Shown here in pieces: positions 23,782 through 31,307 of a stretch of 64,000 nt of DNA (positions are counted from its first letter, which is position 1; every line of letters begins with the position of its first letter). The translations under genes were made by a program, and so were the position numbers. The DNA comes from Mesorhizobium carmichaelinearum (GTDB taxonomy: Bacteria; Pseudomonadota; Alphaproteobacteria; Rhizobiales; Rhizobiaceae): contig NZ_FZQR01000007.1 in NCBI RefSeq assembly GCF_900199455.1, forward strand, positions 248,001-312,000, in the 5' to 3' direction. The notes under the pieces are model-generated. The model did no database searches, was not told the origin of the DNA, and saw only the letters and a list, made by a program, of their open reading frames with translations.

Positions 23782-24581
23782 GCCAGATGTTGTCTCCAGA
23801 CATGACGATCGCCGCCGAGGCGGTGGCCAAGGCTAAGATCGAGGTCAAGAACCTCAACTTCTACTATGGCCAGTCGAAGGCCCTGAAGGACATCACGTTG
23901 TCGCTGCCCGAGCGCAGCGTCACCGCCTTCATCGGCCCTTCGGGCTGCGGGAAGTCGACGCTGCTGCGCGTCTTCAACCGCATCTACGAACTCTATCCCA
24001 AGCAGACCGCCGAGGGCCAGGTGCTGCTCGACGGCCAGAACGTTCTCGACCGCTCGCAGGACCTCAACCTGCTGCGCACCAAGATCGGCATGGTGTTCCA
24101 GAAGCCGACGCCGTTCCCGATGTCGATCTACGAGAACATCGCCTTTGGCGTCAGGCTCTATGAGAAGATCAGCAAGGCCGAGATGGACGGCCGTGTCGAG
24201 CAGGCGCTGAAGCGCGCGGCACTGTGGACCGAGGTCAAGGACAAGCTCAACGCCAGCGGCCTCAGCCTGTCGGGCGGCCAGCAGCAGCGGCTATGCATCG
24301 CACGCACCGTGGCGGTGAAGCCGGAGGTCATCCTGCTCGACGAACCGGCCTCGGCACTCGACCCGCTGTCGACCGCCAAGATCGAGGAGCTGATCGACGA
24401 GCTGCAGGCCGACTACACGATCGTCATCGTCACCCACAACATGCAGCAGGCGGCACGCGTGTCGAAGCAGACCGCCTTCATGTATCTGGGCGAACTGGTC
24501 GAGTTCGACAAAACCGAGAAGATCTTCACGTCGCCTCGCGAGAAGCGCACGCAAGACTACATCACCGGCCGCTTCGGCTGA
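23778..24581 (+). CDS. pstB: Phosphate ABC transporter ATP-binding protein
   Basis: 267 residues. Walker A GPSGCGKST, Q-loop VFQKPTPFPMSIYENIAFG (typical of PstB), signature LSGGQQQR and Walker B VILLDEPASALDP are all present, with the H-loop in VTHNMQQAARVS. It powers phosphate uptake by PstSCA and with PhoU transmits phosphate sufficiency to the sensor kinase. The start at 23778 overlaps the pstA stop. Confidence 0.97.
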   Translation: MSQMLSPDMTIAAEAVAKAKIEVKNLNFYYGQSKALKDITLSLPERSVTAFIGPSGCGKSTLLRVFNRIYELYPKQTAEGQVLLDGQNVLDRSQDLNLLRTKIGMVFQKPTPFPMSIYENIAFGVRLYEKISKAEMDGRVEQALKRAALWTEVKDKLNASGLSLSGGQQQRLCIARTVAVKPEVILLDEPASALDPLSTAKIEELIDELQADYTIVIVTHNMQQAARVSKQTAFMYLGELVEFDKTEKIFTSPREKRTQDYITGRFG

Positions 24582-24606
24582 TCGCACGCATACGAGGACC
24601 AGGATC

Positions 24607-25314
24607 ATGGCCGAACATACAGTTGCAGCCTTCGACGAGGATCTCGGACAGATCAGCAGGCTGATCAGCGACATGGGCGACCTCGCCGGCTCGATGGTCG
24701 GCGGCGCCACCAAGGCACTGCTGAATTCCGACAACGCGCTTGCTCAGCGTGTTGTCTCCGACGATGCCATCATGGACGCGCGCCAGCGCGAACTCGACGA
24801 CCGCGCCATCACGCTGATCGCCAAGCGCCAGCCGATGGCCGACGATCTGCGTCATGTCGTCGGCTCGATCCGCATGGCCGGCGATCTCGAACGCATTGGC
24901 GACCTTGCCAAGAACATCGCCAAGCGCGTCGGCACTGTCGGCCTCACCGCCACGCCACGCGACCTGTCGCACTCCATCGACGCCATGGCGCAGCTGGTGC
25001 TGATCCAGGTGCAGGGCGTGATCGAGGAGTATGCGGCGCGCGATGCCGCCGCACTGGCGAAGCTGCGTGCCGACGACGAACGCATCGACGTCAAATACAC
25101 GTCCGTCTTCCGCGAACTCTTGACCTACATGATGGAAGACCCGCGCAACATCACGGCTTGCACGCACCTCTTGTTCTGCGCCAAGAATCTCGAACGCATC
25201 GGCGACCACGTGACCAACATCGCCGAGAACGCGTACTATGTCCTGACCGGCACGCAGCTGCCCGCCAATCGCCCCAAGCAGGACGAGACGGCGATGTCGG
25301 CGCCGGTGGCCTGA
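24607..25314 (+). CDS. phoU: Phosphate signalling protein PhoU
   Basis: 235 residues made of two three-helix PhoU repeats. Metal-binding-type E/DxxxD motifs are visible in each half (RIGDLAKNIAKR in the first, ERIGDHVTNIAE in the second). It links the Pst transporter to the histidine kinase and limits phosphate uptake. It follows pstB by 25 bp. A dispersed repeat separates it from phoB. Confidence 0.95.
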   Translation: MAEHTVAAFDEDLGQISRLISDMGDLAGSMVGGATKALLNSDNALAQRVVSDDAIMDARQRELDDRAITLIAKRQPMADDLRHVVGSIRMAGDLERIGDLAKNIAKRVGTVGLTATPRDLSHSIDAMAQLVLIQVQGVIEEYAARDAAALAKLRADDERIDVKYTSVFRELLTYMMEDPRNITACTHLLFCAKNLERIGDHVTNIAENAYYVLTGTQLPANRPKQDETAMSAPVA

Positions 25315-25317
25315 GCG

Positions 25318-25420
25318 CTAGAGCGGCTCATCGTTTCGTGGAAACGCCGAACCGCTCTATCTCTTTGTTTCACGCAATTCCGGACGGAAAACCGCTACAC
25401 ACTTTTCCGGGAATTGCTTT
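25318..25420 (+). repeat. Dispersed palindromic repeat, copy 3 (inside the pho operon)
   Basis: A short-form copy from CTAGAGCGGCTCATCG to GGGAATTGCTTT, filling nearly the whole phoU-phoB gap. The phoB ribosome site GGAGGTGA abuts it. The hairpins may affect readthrough or mRNA stability of phoB. Confidence 0.85.
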
Positions 25421-25435
25421 GGAGGTGACCAGACG

Positions 25436-26125
25436 ATGATCGCGCCACGCATCATGGTGGTGGAGGATGAGGAGCCGCTGGGGGTGCTGCTCCGCTACAA
25501 TCTGGAATCCGAGGGCTACCAGGTCGAGGTGGTGCCGCGCGGCGACGAGGCCGAGATCCGGCTGCAGGAAAACGTGCCCGATCTCCTGGTGCTCGACTGG
25601 ATGGTGCCGGCGGTGTCTGGTATCGAACTGTGCCGGCGCCTGCGGATGCGGCCCGAGACCGAGCGGCTGCCGATCATCATGCTGACCGCGCGGGGCGAAG
25701 AAAGCGACCGTGTACGTGGGCTTTCCACCGGCGCCGACGATTATCTGGTCAAGCCGTTCTCGACGCCGGAATTCATGGCTCGCGTCAAGGCGCTGCTGCG
25801 CCGCGCCAAGCCGGAAGTGCTGTCCAGCGTGCTCAAGGTCGGCGACATCGTGCTCGACCGCGAATCGCACCGGGTCTATCGCAAGAAGAGCGAGATCCGG
25901 CTCGGGCCGACCGAGTTCCGCCTGCTCGAATTCATGATGCGCCATCCCGGTCGCGTGTTCTCGCGCAGCCAGCTGCTCGACAATGTCTGGGGCGAGACGA
26001 TCTACATCGACGAGCGCACCGTGGACGTGCATGTCGGCCGCCTGCGCAAGGCGGTCAACAATGGCCGCATGCCCGACGTCATCCGCACCATTCGTGGGGC
26101 GGGCTACGCGATCCGCGAAGATTAG
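25436..26125 (+). CDS. phoB: Phosphate response regulator PhoB
   Basis: 229 residues: a receiver domain with Asp54 (LVLDWMVP), conserved Lys (VKPFS), then an OmpR-type winged helix (RVFSRSQLLDNVWGE, ERTVDVHVGRLRKA, RTIRGAGYAI). GGAGG lies 8 bp before the ATG. It should bind the Pho box at 20712-20740. The cognate kinase gene phoR is not in the usual place before pstS; the gene there is a multi-PAS hybrid kinase, so phoR presumably lies elsewhere. Confidence 0.96.
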   Translation: MIAPRIMVVEDEEPLGVLLRYNLESEGYQVEVVPRGDEAEIRLQENVPDLLVLDWMVPAVSGIELCRRLRMRPETERLPIIMLTARGEESDRVRGLSTGADDYLVKPFSTPEFMARVKALLRRAKPEVLSSVLKVGDIVLDRESHRVYRKKSEIRLGPTEFRLLEFMMRHPGRVFSRSQLLDNVWGETIYIDERTVDVHVGRLRKAVNNGRMPDVIRTIRGAGYAIRED

Positions 26126-26270
26126 GGATATGTTGAGATTCAGGTGATGCCGGCCTGCGAATGGCGGTTTCCTGCGCTTCCGGTACTCACGGACCCAAAT
26201 GTCCGCTCCGTTCCGGTTCTCGGAACCCGCCATTCTCGACTCGGCCTGACCTGAATCTCAACATATCCCT
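26124..26270. repeat. Palindromic element with 22-bp perfect inverted ends
   Basis: The 22-bp arm 26124-26145 (AGGGATATGTTGAG and following bases) is repeated exactly in inverse at 26249-26270, and the inner flanks remain partly complementary (GAATGGCGG on both arms). The 147-nt element fills the gap between convergent phoB and the ROK gene. It could act as a bidirectional terminator, or it is a MITE-like repeat. The phoB stop overlaps its left end. Confidence 0.85.
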
Positions 26271-26279
26271 GCGCGTTAC

Positions 26280-27527
26280 TCAGGCAACGTTCTTGCCGGC
26301 AACGCCTGACTTACCCTGCACGCCCGGCGCGAAAATCTCCTGGTCGACGAAGGTCAGCGCGCGCATGGCGCAGCCTTCGCGGATCAGCGGCAGTTCGTTC
26401 GGTTCGGTGTCGAATGAAATCGATTTCGAGTGGTGGCCGCCGGCAGTCTGGGCGATCGCCTCGCGCAATGCCGGCTCGATCAGGTCGAAGGCGGCGGCGC
26501 TGACGCCGACCATGGCGACGGGTGCGGGATCGATCAGCGCGAACAGGCTGCCGAGGCCGTAGCCGAGTGCCTCGCCGGCCTTGCGATAGGCTTCGCGCTC
26601 AGGCCCGTCCCGTTCCCGCGCCGTCGCGGCGAGCGCCCGCATCTGCGCGTCGCTGACATCTGCAACCGGCTCGGTGTCCTCACTGAGCTGCCGGGCATTG
26701 CGCCAGATGGCGTAGTTGCCGGCATAGGCCTCGACGCAGCCGCGGCGCCCGCAGCGGCAGAGCGCACCACCCGGCCGATGGATCATGTGGCCGAACTCGC
26801 CGCCCGAGGAATGGGTGCCGGTAAACAGCTCGCCCTTCAGCACCAGCCCCATGCCGATGCCGTGCGACAAAAGGATGGCGATGAAGTCGTCGCGGTAGCG
26901 CTCGGGATCGCGCCAGCGCAGCGCTACCGCCATCATGTTGCAGTCGTTTTCCATGGTGGCGGGGATGCCGAACTCGGCTTCGAGGATGTCGGCGAAGGCG
27001 ATGTCGGTCTGCGGCGTGATCGGCGACCACAGCATCGCCCGGGCCTCGGTGTCGGTGATGCCCTGGATCGCCAGAGCGATGCGGGCGACGCTGCGCACGT
27101 CGATATCGGGATCCTCGAGGCGGCGCCGCACGATGGCGACGCATTCGCCGATCAGCGCTTCGCGCGACATGGTCAGCGTGTCCAGCCGGCGCTGTTCCTC
27201 CGATATCACCTGGCCGGCATAGTCGATGACGGCGACGGACAGGAAATTCAGCGACAGCACCACGGTCATGACGGCCGCGGCCTCCGGGTTGAGGCCGAGG
27301 CCGACCTGCGGCCTGCCGCGCTTCAGTGAGCCGGCCTCGCTCGGCTTGCCTTCGGCCAGGATGCCTTCACCGATCAGATCGGAGGAAATCGCCGATATGG
27401 TCGAATGGCTGAGGCCGGTGGTCGCGGCGATCTCGGTGCGCGAGGGCCGGCCGGCCCGGCGCACGGCCGCAATCACCATCGCGCGGTTGCGCCGGCGCAG
27501 ATCGTCGTGACGGATTCCGACCGACAT
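26280..27527 (-). CDS. ROK-family transcriptional regulator (XylR-like)
   Basis: About 415 residues: an N-terminal winged helix (RPSRTEIAATTGLSHSTISAISSDL), then a ROK sugar-kinase-like domain with zinc motif CRCGRRGCVEAYAG and a glycine-rich region GIGMGLVLKGELF. ATG at 27527 is chosen; four further codons are possible. It is divergent from the xylF-type transporter, and two copies of CGAGGCTCGAAAAAA lie between them. It probably represses that transporter until the sugar binds. ROK regulators beside XylF-type genes are usually XylR-like. Confidence 0.85.
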   Translation of the reverse strand: MSVGIRHDDLRRRNRAMVIAAVRRAGRPSRTEIAATTGLSHSTISAISSDLIGEGILAEGKPSEAGSLKRGRPQVGLGLNPEAAAVMTVVLSLNFLSVAVIDYAGQVISEEQRRLDTLTMSREALIGECVAIVRRRLEDPDIDVRSVARIALAIQGITDTEARAMLWSPITPQTDIAFADILEAEFGIPATMENDCNMMAVALRWRDPERYRDDFIAILLSHGIGMGLVLKGELFTGTHSSGGEFGHMIHRPGGALCRCGRRGCVEAYAGNYAIWRNARQLSEDTEPVADVSDAQMRALAATARERDGPEREAYRKAGEALGYGLGSLFALIDPAPVAMVGVSAAAFDLIEPALREAIAQTAGGHHSKSISFDTEPNELPLIREGCAMRALTFVDQEIFAPGVQGKSGVAGKNVA

Positions 27528-27635
27528 GTTTTCCCACATCCTCCCGGTCGCCGCGGTTCCTCCGGCCCCTCAAACGCTGCCGGCGACACGAACAAATACT
27601 GGCAGAAGCGGCCCGTCCTGTCATTTATTTATTCC

Positions 27636-27733
27636 GAGGCTCGAAAAAAATTCGCGGGGACATCAAAATCCATCAGAATCGTTGTTGACAGCGTTCCGGT
27701 GTTGGATCAGTGTTTTTTCGAGGCTCGAAAAAA
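27636..27733. promoter_or_regulatory. Two palindromic operators flanking the xylF promoter
   Basis: CGAGGCTCGAAAAAA occurs at 27636-27650 and 27719-27733. Each is centred on CGAG-G-CTCG with A/T tails. A TTGACA (27685-27690) lies between them with a weak -10 about 17 bp on. Binding at the second copy would overlap the transcription start. This is the expected target of the divergent ROK regulator. Confidence 0.7.
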
Positions 27734-27798
27734 TAGAGCCTCTGTGCCGGCCTTAGGGCCAGTTTGGTCGCGCCATACGCGGCGCAGGGAGGAATATC

Positions 27799-28839
27799 AT
27801 GAAGAGATTCACAGCCGCCATCCTGGCGGGTGTCGCCATGTCGCTGACGCTTGCGTCGGTCGCGCAGGCGAAGGACAAGGTCATCGGCGTTTCGTGGTCC
27901 AACTTCCAGGAAGAGCGCTGGAAGACCGACGAAGCCGCCATGAAGAAGGCGATCGAGGCTGCCGGCGACAAGTACATTTCCGCCGACGCACAGTCCAATC
28001 CCGGCAAGCAGCTTACCGATGTCGAGAGCCTGATCTCGCAGGGCGCCAATTCGCTGATCATCCTGGCGCAGGACGCCTCGGCCATCGGCCCGGCCGTGCA
28101 GAAGGCGTTGGACGAAGGCATTCCGGTCGTCGGCTATGACCGCCTGATCGAGAACAAGGACGTCTTCTACCTGACCTTCGACAACAAGGAAGTCGGCCGC
28201 TTGCAGGCCGCTGCGGTGTTCAAGGCCAAGCCGGAAGGCAATTACGTCTTCATCAAGGGCTCGGGCTCCGATCCGAATGCCGACTTCCTGTTCTCGGGCT
28301 CGATGGAAGTGCTCAAGGCGGCCATCGACAGCGGCAAGATCAAGAATGTCGGTGAGGCCTATACGGACGGCTGGCTGCCCGCCAACGCCCAGAAGAACAT
28401 GGAACAGTTCCTGACCGCCAACGACAACAAGGTCGACGCGGTCGTCGCGGCCAATGACGGCACCGCCGGCGGCGTTGTCGCGGCGCTGACGGCGCAAGGT
28501 CTCGCCGGCACCGTGCCGGTGTCGGGTCAGGACGGCGACCATGCCGCGCTGAACCGCATCGCGCTCGGTACCCAGACCGTGTCGGTTTGGAAGGACGCGC
28601 GCGAACTCGGCAAGAACGCCGCTGAGATCGCCTCCCAGCTGGCCGACGGCAAGAAGATGACCGACATAGCTGGTGTGAAGGACTTCACGACACCTGGCGG
28701 CAACACCGTCAAGTCGCTGTTCCTGACCCCGGTCGCCATCACCAAGGACAATCTCAACGTCGTCATCGACGCCGGCTGGATCAAGAAGGACGAAGTCTGC
28801 GCGGGCGTCGCCGCCGGCAGCGTCGCGGCCTGCAACTAA
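27799..28839 (+). CDS. xylF: Xylose-type ABC transporter, periplasmic binding protein
   Basis: 346 residues with a signal peptide (1-24). The mature sequence follows XylF closely in order: ERWKTDEAAMKKA, ANSLIILAQD, GYDRLIENKDV, YVFIKGSGSDPNAD, VVAANDGTAGGVVAAL and SGQDGDHAALNRI. It would capture xylose (or a related pentose) and deliver it to the XylH-type permease. A terminator-like hairpin follows, which would favour high binding-protein levels. Confidence 0.92.
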   Translation: MKRFTAAILAGVAMSLTLASVAQAKDKVIGVSWSNFQEERWKTDEAAMKKAIEAAGDKYISADAQSNPGKQLTDVESLISQGANSLIILAQDASAIGPAVQKALDEGIPVVGYDRLIENKDVFYLTFDNKEVGRLQAAAVFKAKPEGNYVFIKGSGSDPNADFLFSGSMEVLKAAIDSGKIKNVGEAYTDGWLPANAQKNMEQFLTANDNKVDAVVAANDGTAGGVVAALTAQGLAGTVPVSGQDGDHAALNRIALGTQTVSVWKDARELGKNAAEIASQLADGKKMTDIAGVKDFTTPGGNTVKSLFLTPVAITKDNLNVVIDAGWIKKDEVCAGVAAGSVAACN

Positions 28840-28864
28840 ACGGCGCAATACTGTTCGACATCGA

Positions 28865-28893
28865 CGCCGCGGCCCAAAAGCCGCGGCGTTTCT
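28865..28893 (+). terminator. xylF-xylH intergenic hairpin
   Basis: CGCCGCGGC (28865-28873) pairs with GCCGCGGCG (28880-28888), followed by TTTCTC. It is a likely partial terminator or 3' stabiliser between binding protein and permease. Confidence 0.75.
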
Positions 28894-28984
28894 CAAGGGG
28901 CTTCCCGCTTCAAATGACTGCGGAAAGCAAATAGCATCCATGTTCCGGCATCCGCGCCAGACGGTAAACCGGTGGGAGGATAGC

Positions 28985-30316
28985 ATGACCGACACGACCT
29001 CTAATCAACCGGTCGGCAGCACTGCGGCGGACAAGGCGCGCGCATCCGAGCTTAGCGCCGTTGGACGGTTTCTCAAGGCCACCGAACTCGACACGCGCAT
29101 GCTTGGCATGGTCGGTGCGCTGCTGGTCATCTGGGTCGGCATCCATATCCTGTCGGGTGGGCTTTTCCTGACGCCGCGCAATCTGTGGAACCTGTCGGTG
29201 CAGACCTCTTCGGTCGCGATCATGGCGACCGGCATGGTGCTGGTCATCGTCATGCGCAACATCGACCTCTCGGTCGGATCCGTCGAAGGTGTGATCGGCA
29301 TGATCATGGGCGTGGCGCAGGCCGAATTCCTCATTCGCGTCATCGGTTTCCAGCTTGGAAATCCCTGGCTCTGGATCATCGCGCTGGCGGCAGGCGTGGT
29401 GCTTGGTCTGCTGATCGGTGCATTCCAGGGCTTCATCATCGCCTATATGGAGGTTCCGGCCTTCATCGTGACGCTGGGCGGCCTGCTGGTCTGGCGCGGC
29501 ATGGCATGGCTGATCACCAGCGGGCGCACGGTCGCGCCGCTCGACACAACCTTCCAGCTGATGGGCGGCGGACCACGCGGCTCGATCGGCGCCACTGCCA
29601 GCTGGATCGTCGGTGTCGTCGCCTGCGTGGCGGTCGCCTTCATGCTGCTCAACGGCAGGTCGCAGCGCAAGCGGTTCCACTTTCCGCTGCGCCCCGTCTG
29701 GGCCGAGACCTTGCTTGGCGTGGTTGCTTGCGCCGCTATCCTTGGCGCCGTCTGGATCGCCAATTCCTATCCATGGCCGATCGGCATCGTGCGCCAGTAC
29801 GCCCAGCAGAACGGCATTACCGTTCCCGAGGGCGGGCTGTTCATCGCGCATGGCATTGCCATACCGGTGCTGATGGCGGTGGCAGTGGGCATCATCATGA
29901 CCTTCATCACCAAGCGCACGCGTTTCGGCCGCTATGTCTTTGCCATTGGCGGCAATCCGGAGGCGGCCGAACTTGCCGGCATCAACACGCGCTGGGTGAC
30001 CATGAAGGTGTTCATGATCATGGGCGTGCTGGCCGCCATCAGCGCGGCGATCTCGTCGGCCCGGCTCAACGCGTCGACAAATGCACTGGGCACGCTGGAC
30101 GAGCTTTTGGTCATCGCCGCCGCTGTCATCGGCGGCACGTCGCTCGCCGGTGGCGCCGGTACGGTGATGGGCGCCATGCTGGGCGCGCTTCTGATGCAGT
30201 CATTGCAGTCGGGCATGGTGCTGCTCGGCATCGACTCGCCGCTGCAGAGCATCGTGGTCGGCGCCGTGCTGGTCATCGCGGTGTGGCTCGACACCGTCTA
30301 TCGCAAGCGGGTTTAG
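28985..30316 (+). CDS. xylH: Xylose-type ABC transporter permease
   Basis: 443 residues, about ten to twelve membrane segments, of the BPD_transp_2 (ribose/xylose) permease family. IDLSVGSVEGVIGM is the family's conserved loop, with AIGGNPEAAELAGIN near the coupling region and GTSLAGGAGTVMGAMLGALL late. ATG at 28985 follows GGAGG. It pairs with the XylF-like protein upstream and the ATPase 15 bp downstream. Confidence 0.92.
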   Translation: MTDTTSNQPVGSTAADKARASELSAVGRFLKATELDTRMLGMVGALLVIWVGIHILSGGLFLTPRNLWNLSVQTSSVAIMATGMVLVIVMRNIDLSVGSVEGVIGMIMGVAQAEFLIRVIGFQLGNPWLWIIALAAGVVLGLLIGAFQGFIIAYMEVPAFIVTLGGLLVWRGMAWLITSGRTVAPLDTTFQLMGGGPRGSIGATASWIVGVVACVAVAFMLLNGRSQRKRFHFPLRPVWAETLLGVVACAAILGAVWIANSYPWPIGIVRQYAQQNGITVPEGGLFIAHGIAIPVLMAVAVGIIMTFITKRTRFGRYVFAIGGNPEAAELAGINTRWVTMKVFMIMGVLAAISAAISSARLNASTNALGTLDELLVIAAAVIGGTSLAGGAGTVMGAMLGALLMQSLQSGMVLLGIDSPLQSIVVGAVLVIAVWLDTVYRKRV

Positions 30317-30330
30317 GGGGAGAAACGATC

Positions 30331-31155
30331 ATGGCCAACAAAACCGCTCTCGCAACTGCCCCCACAACTGCCCCCTCTGGCACGCCGCTGATCGACATGC
30401 GCAACATCTCGATCGCCTTTGGCGGCATCCGCGCCGTCGACGATGCTTCGATCGATCTTTTCCCCGGCGAGGTCGTGGCGCTGCTCGGCCATAACGGCGC
30501 CGGTAAGTCGACGCTGATCAAGATCCTATCCGGCGCCTACAAGCGCGACGGCGGCCAGATCTTCGTCAATGGCGAGGAGGCTTTGATCGCCAATCCGCGC
30601 GATGCCAAGAAATACGGCATCGAGACGATCTACCAGACCCTCGCCTTGGCCGACAATGTCGACGCCGCCGCCAATCTGTTCCTCGGTCGCGAGCTGATGA
30701 CCGGCTGGGGCACGCTCGACGACGTTGCCATGGAAGCCGAGGCCCGCAAGGTGATGGGCCGGCTCAATCCGCGCTTCCAGCGGTTCAAGGAGCCGGTCAT
30801 CAAGCTGTCGGGCGGCCAGCGGCAATCGGTGGCGATTGCGCGCGCGATCCTGTTCAACGCCCGCATCCTGATCATGGACGAGCCGACGGCCGCCCTTGGC
30901 CCGCAGGAGACGGCGCAGGTCGGCGAACTGGTCAAGCAGCTCAAATCCGATGGCATCGGCATCTTCCTGATCAGCCACGACATTCACGATGTGTTCGAGC
31001 TGGCGGACCGGGTCTGCGTCATGAAGAACGGCCAGGTCGTCGGCACTGCGCGCACCACCGACGTCACCCAGGACGAGGTGCTCGGCATGATCATCCTGGG
31101 CAAATGCCCTCCGGGCGCCATTCCCGGGCCGGGCGCGCTGAAGATCGCCGCCTAA
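30331..31155 (+). CDS. Sugar ABC transporter ATP-binding protein, single domain
   Basis: 274 residues with one nucleotide-binding domain: Walker A GHNGAGKST, signature LSGGQRQSVAIARA, Walker B RILIMDEPTAALG and H-loop LISHDIHDVF. E. coli XylG is a two-domain ATPase of about 500 residues; this protein is half of that, like the single-domain FrcA type known from rhizobia, and would work as a homodimer. GGGGGAG precedes the ATG. Confidence 0.92.
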   Translation: MANKTALATAPTTAPSGTPLIDMRNISIAFGGIRAVDDASIDLFPGEVVALLGHNGAGKSTLIKILSGAYKRDGGQIFVNGEEALIANPRDAKKYGIETIYQTLALADNVDAAANLFLGRELMTGWGTLDDVAMEAEARKVMGRLNPRFQRFKEPVIKLSGGQRQSVAIARAILFNARILIMDEPTAALGPQETAQVGELVKQLKSDGIGIFLISHDIHDVFELADRVCVMKNGQVVGTARTTDVTQDEVLGMIILGKCPPGAIPGPGALKIAA

Positions 31156-31307
31156 GGCGCCGTCGGCGCCCGGTACCGGCTCGATTGGGCACGGCCGGTT
31201 GCCGCTCACGTGATATGCCAGTGATCGCGATGGCTTGGCCCTGCCATTGTGTTGACCCGGCGAGTTGCCCATAAAGGTCCGGTATTGCTCATGGACCGCA
31301 TCATCCG

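Noticed and set aside
29185..31155. A 656-codon plus frame that appears to fuse an Arg/His-rich region to the sugar ATPase
   Set aside because: The first 380 codons are the wrong frame inside the permease gene. The ATPase has its own ATG at 30331 with a GGGGGAG ribosome site.
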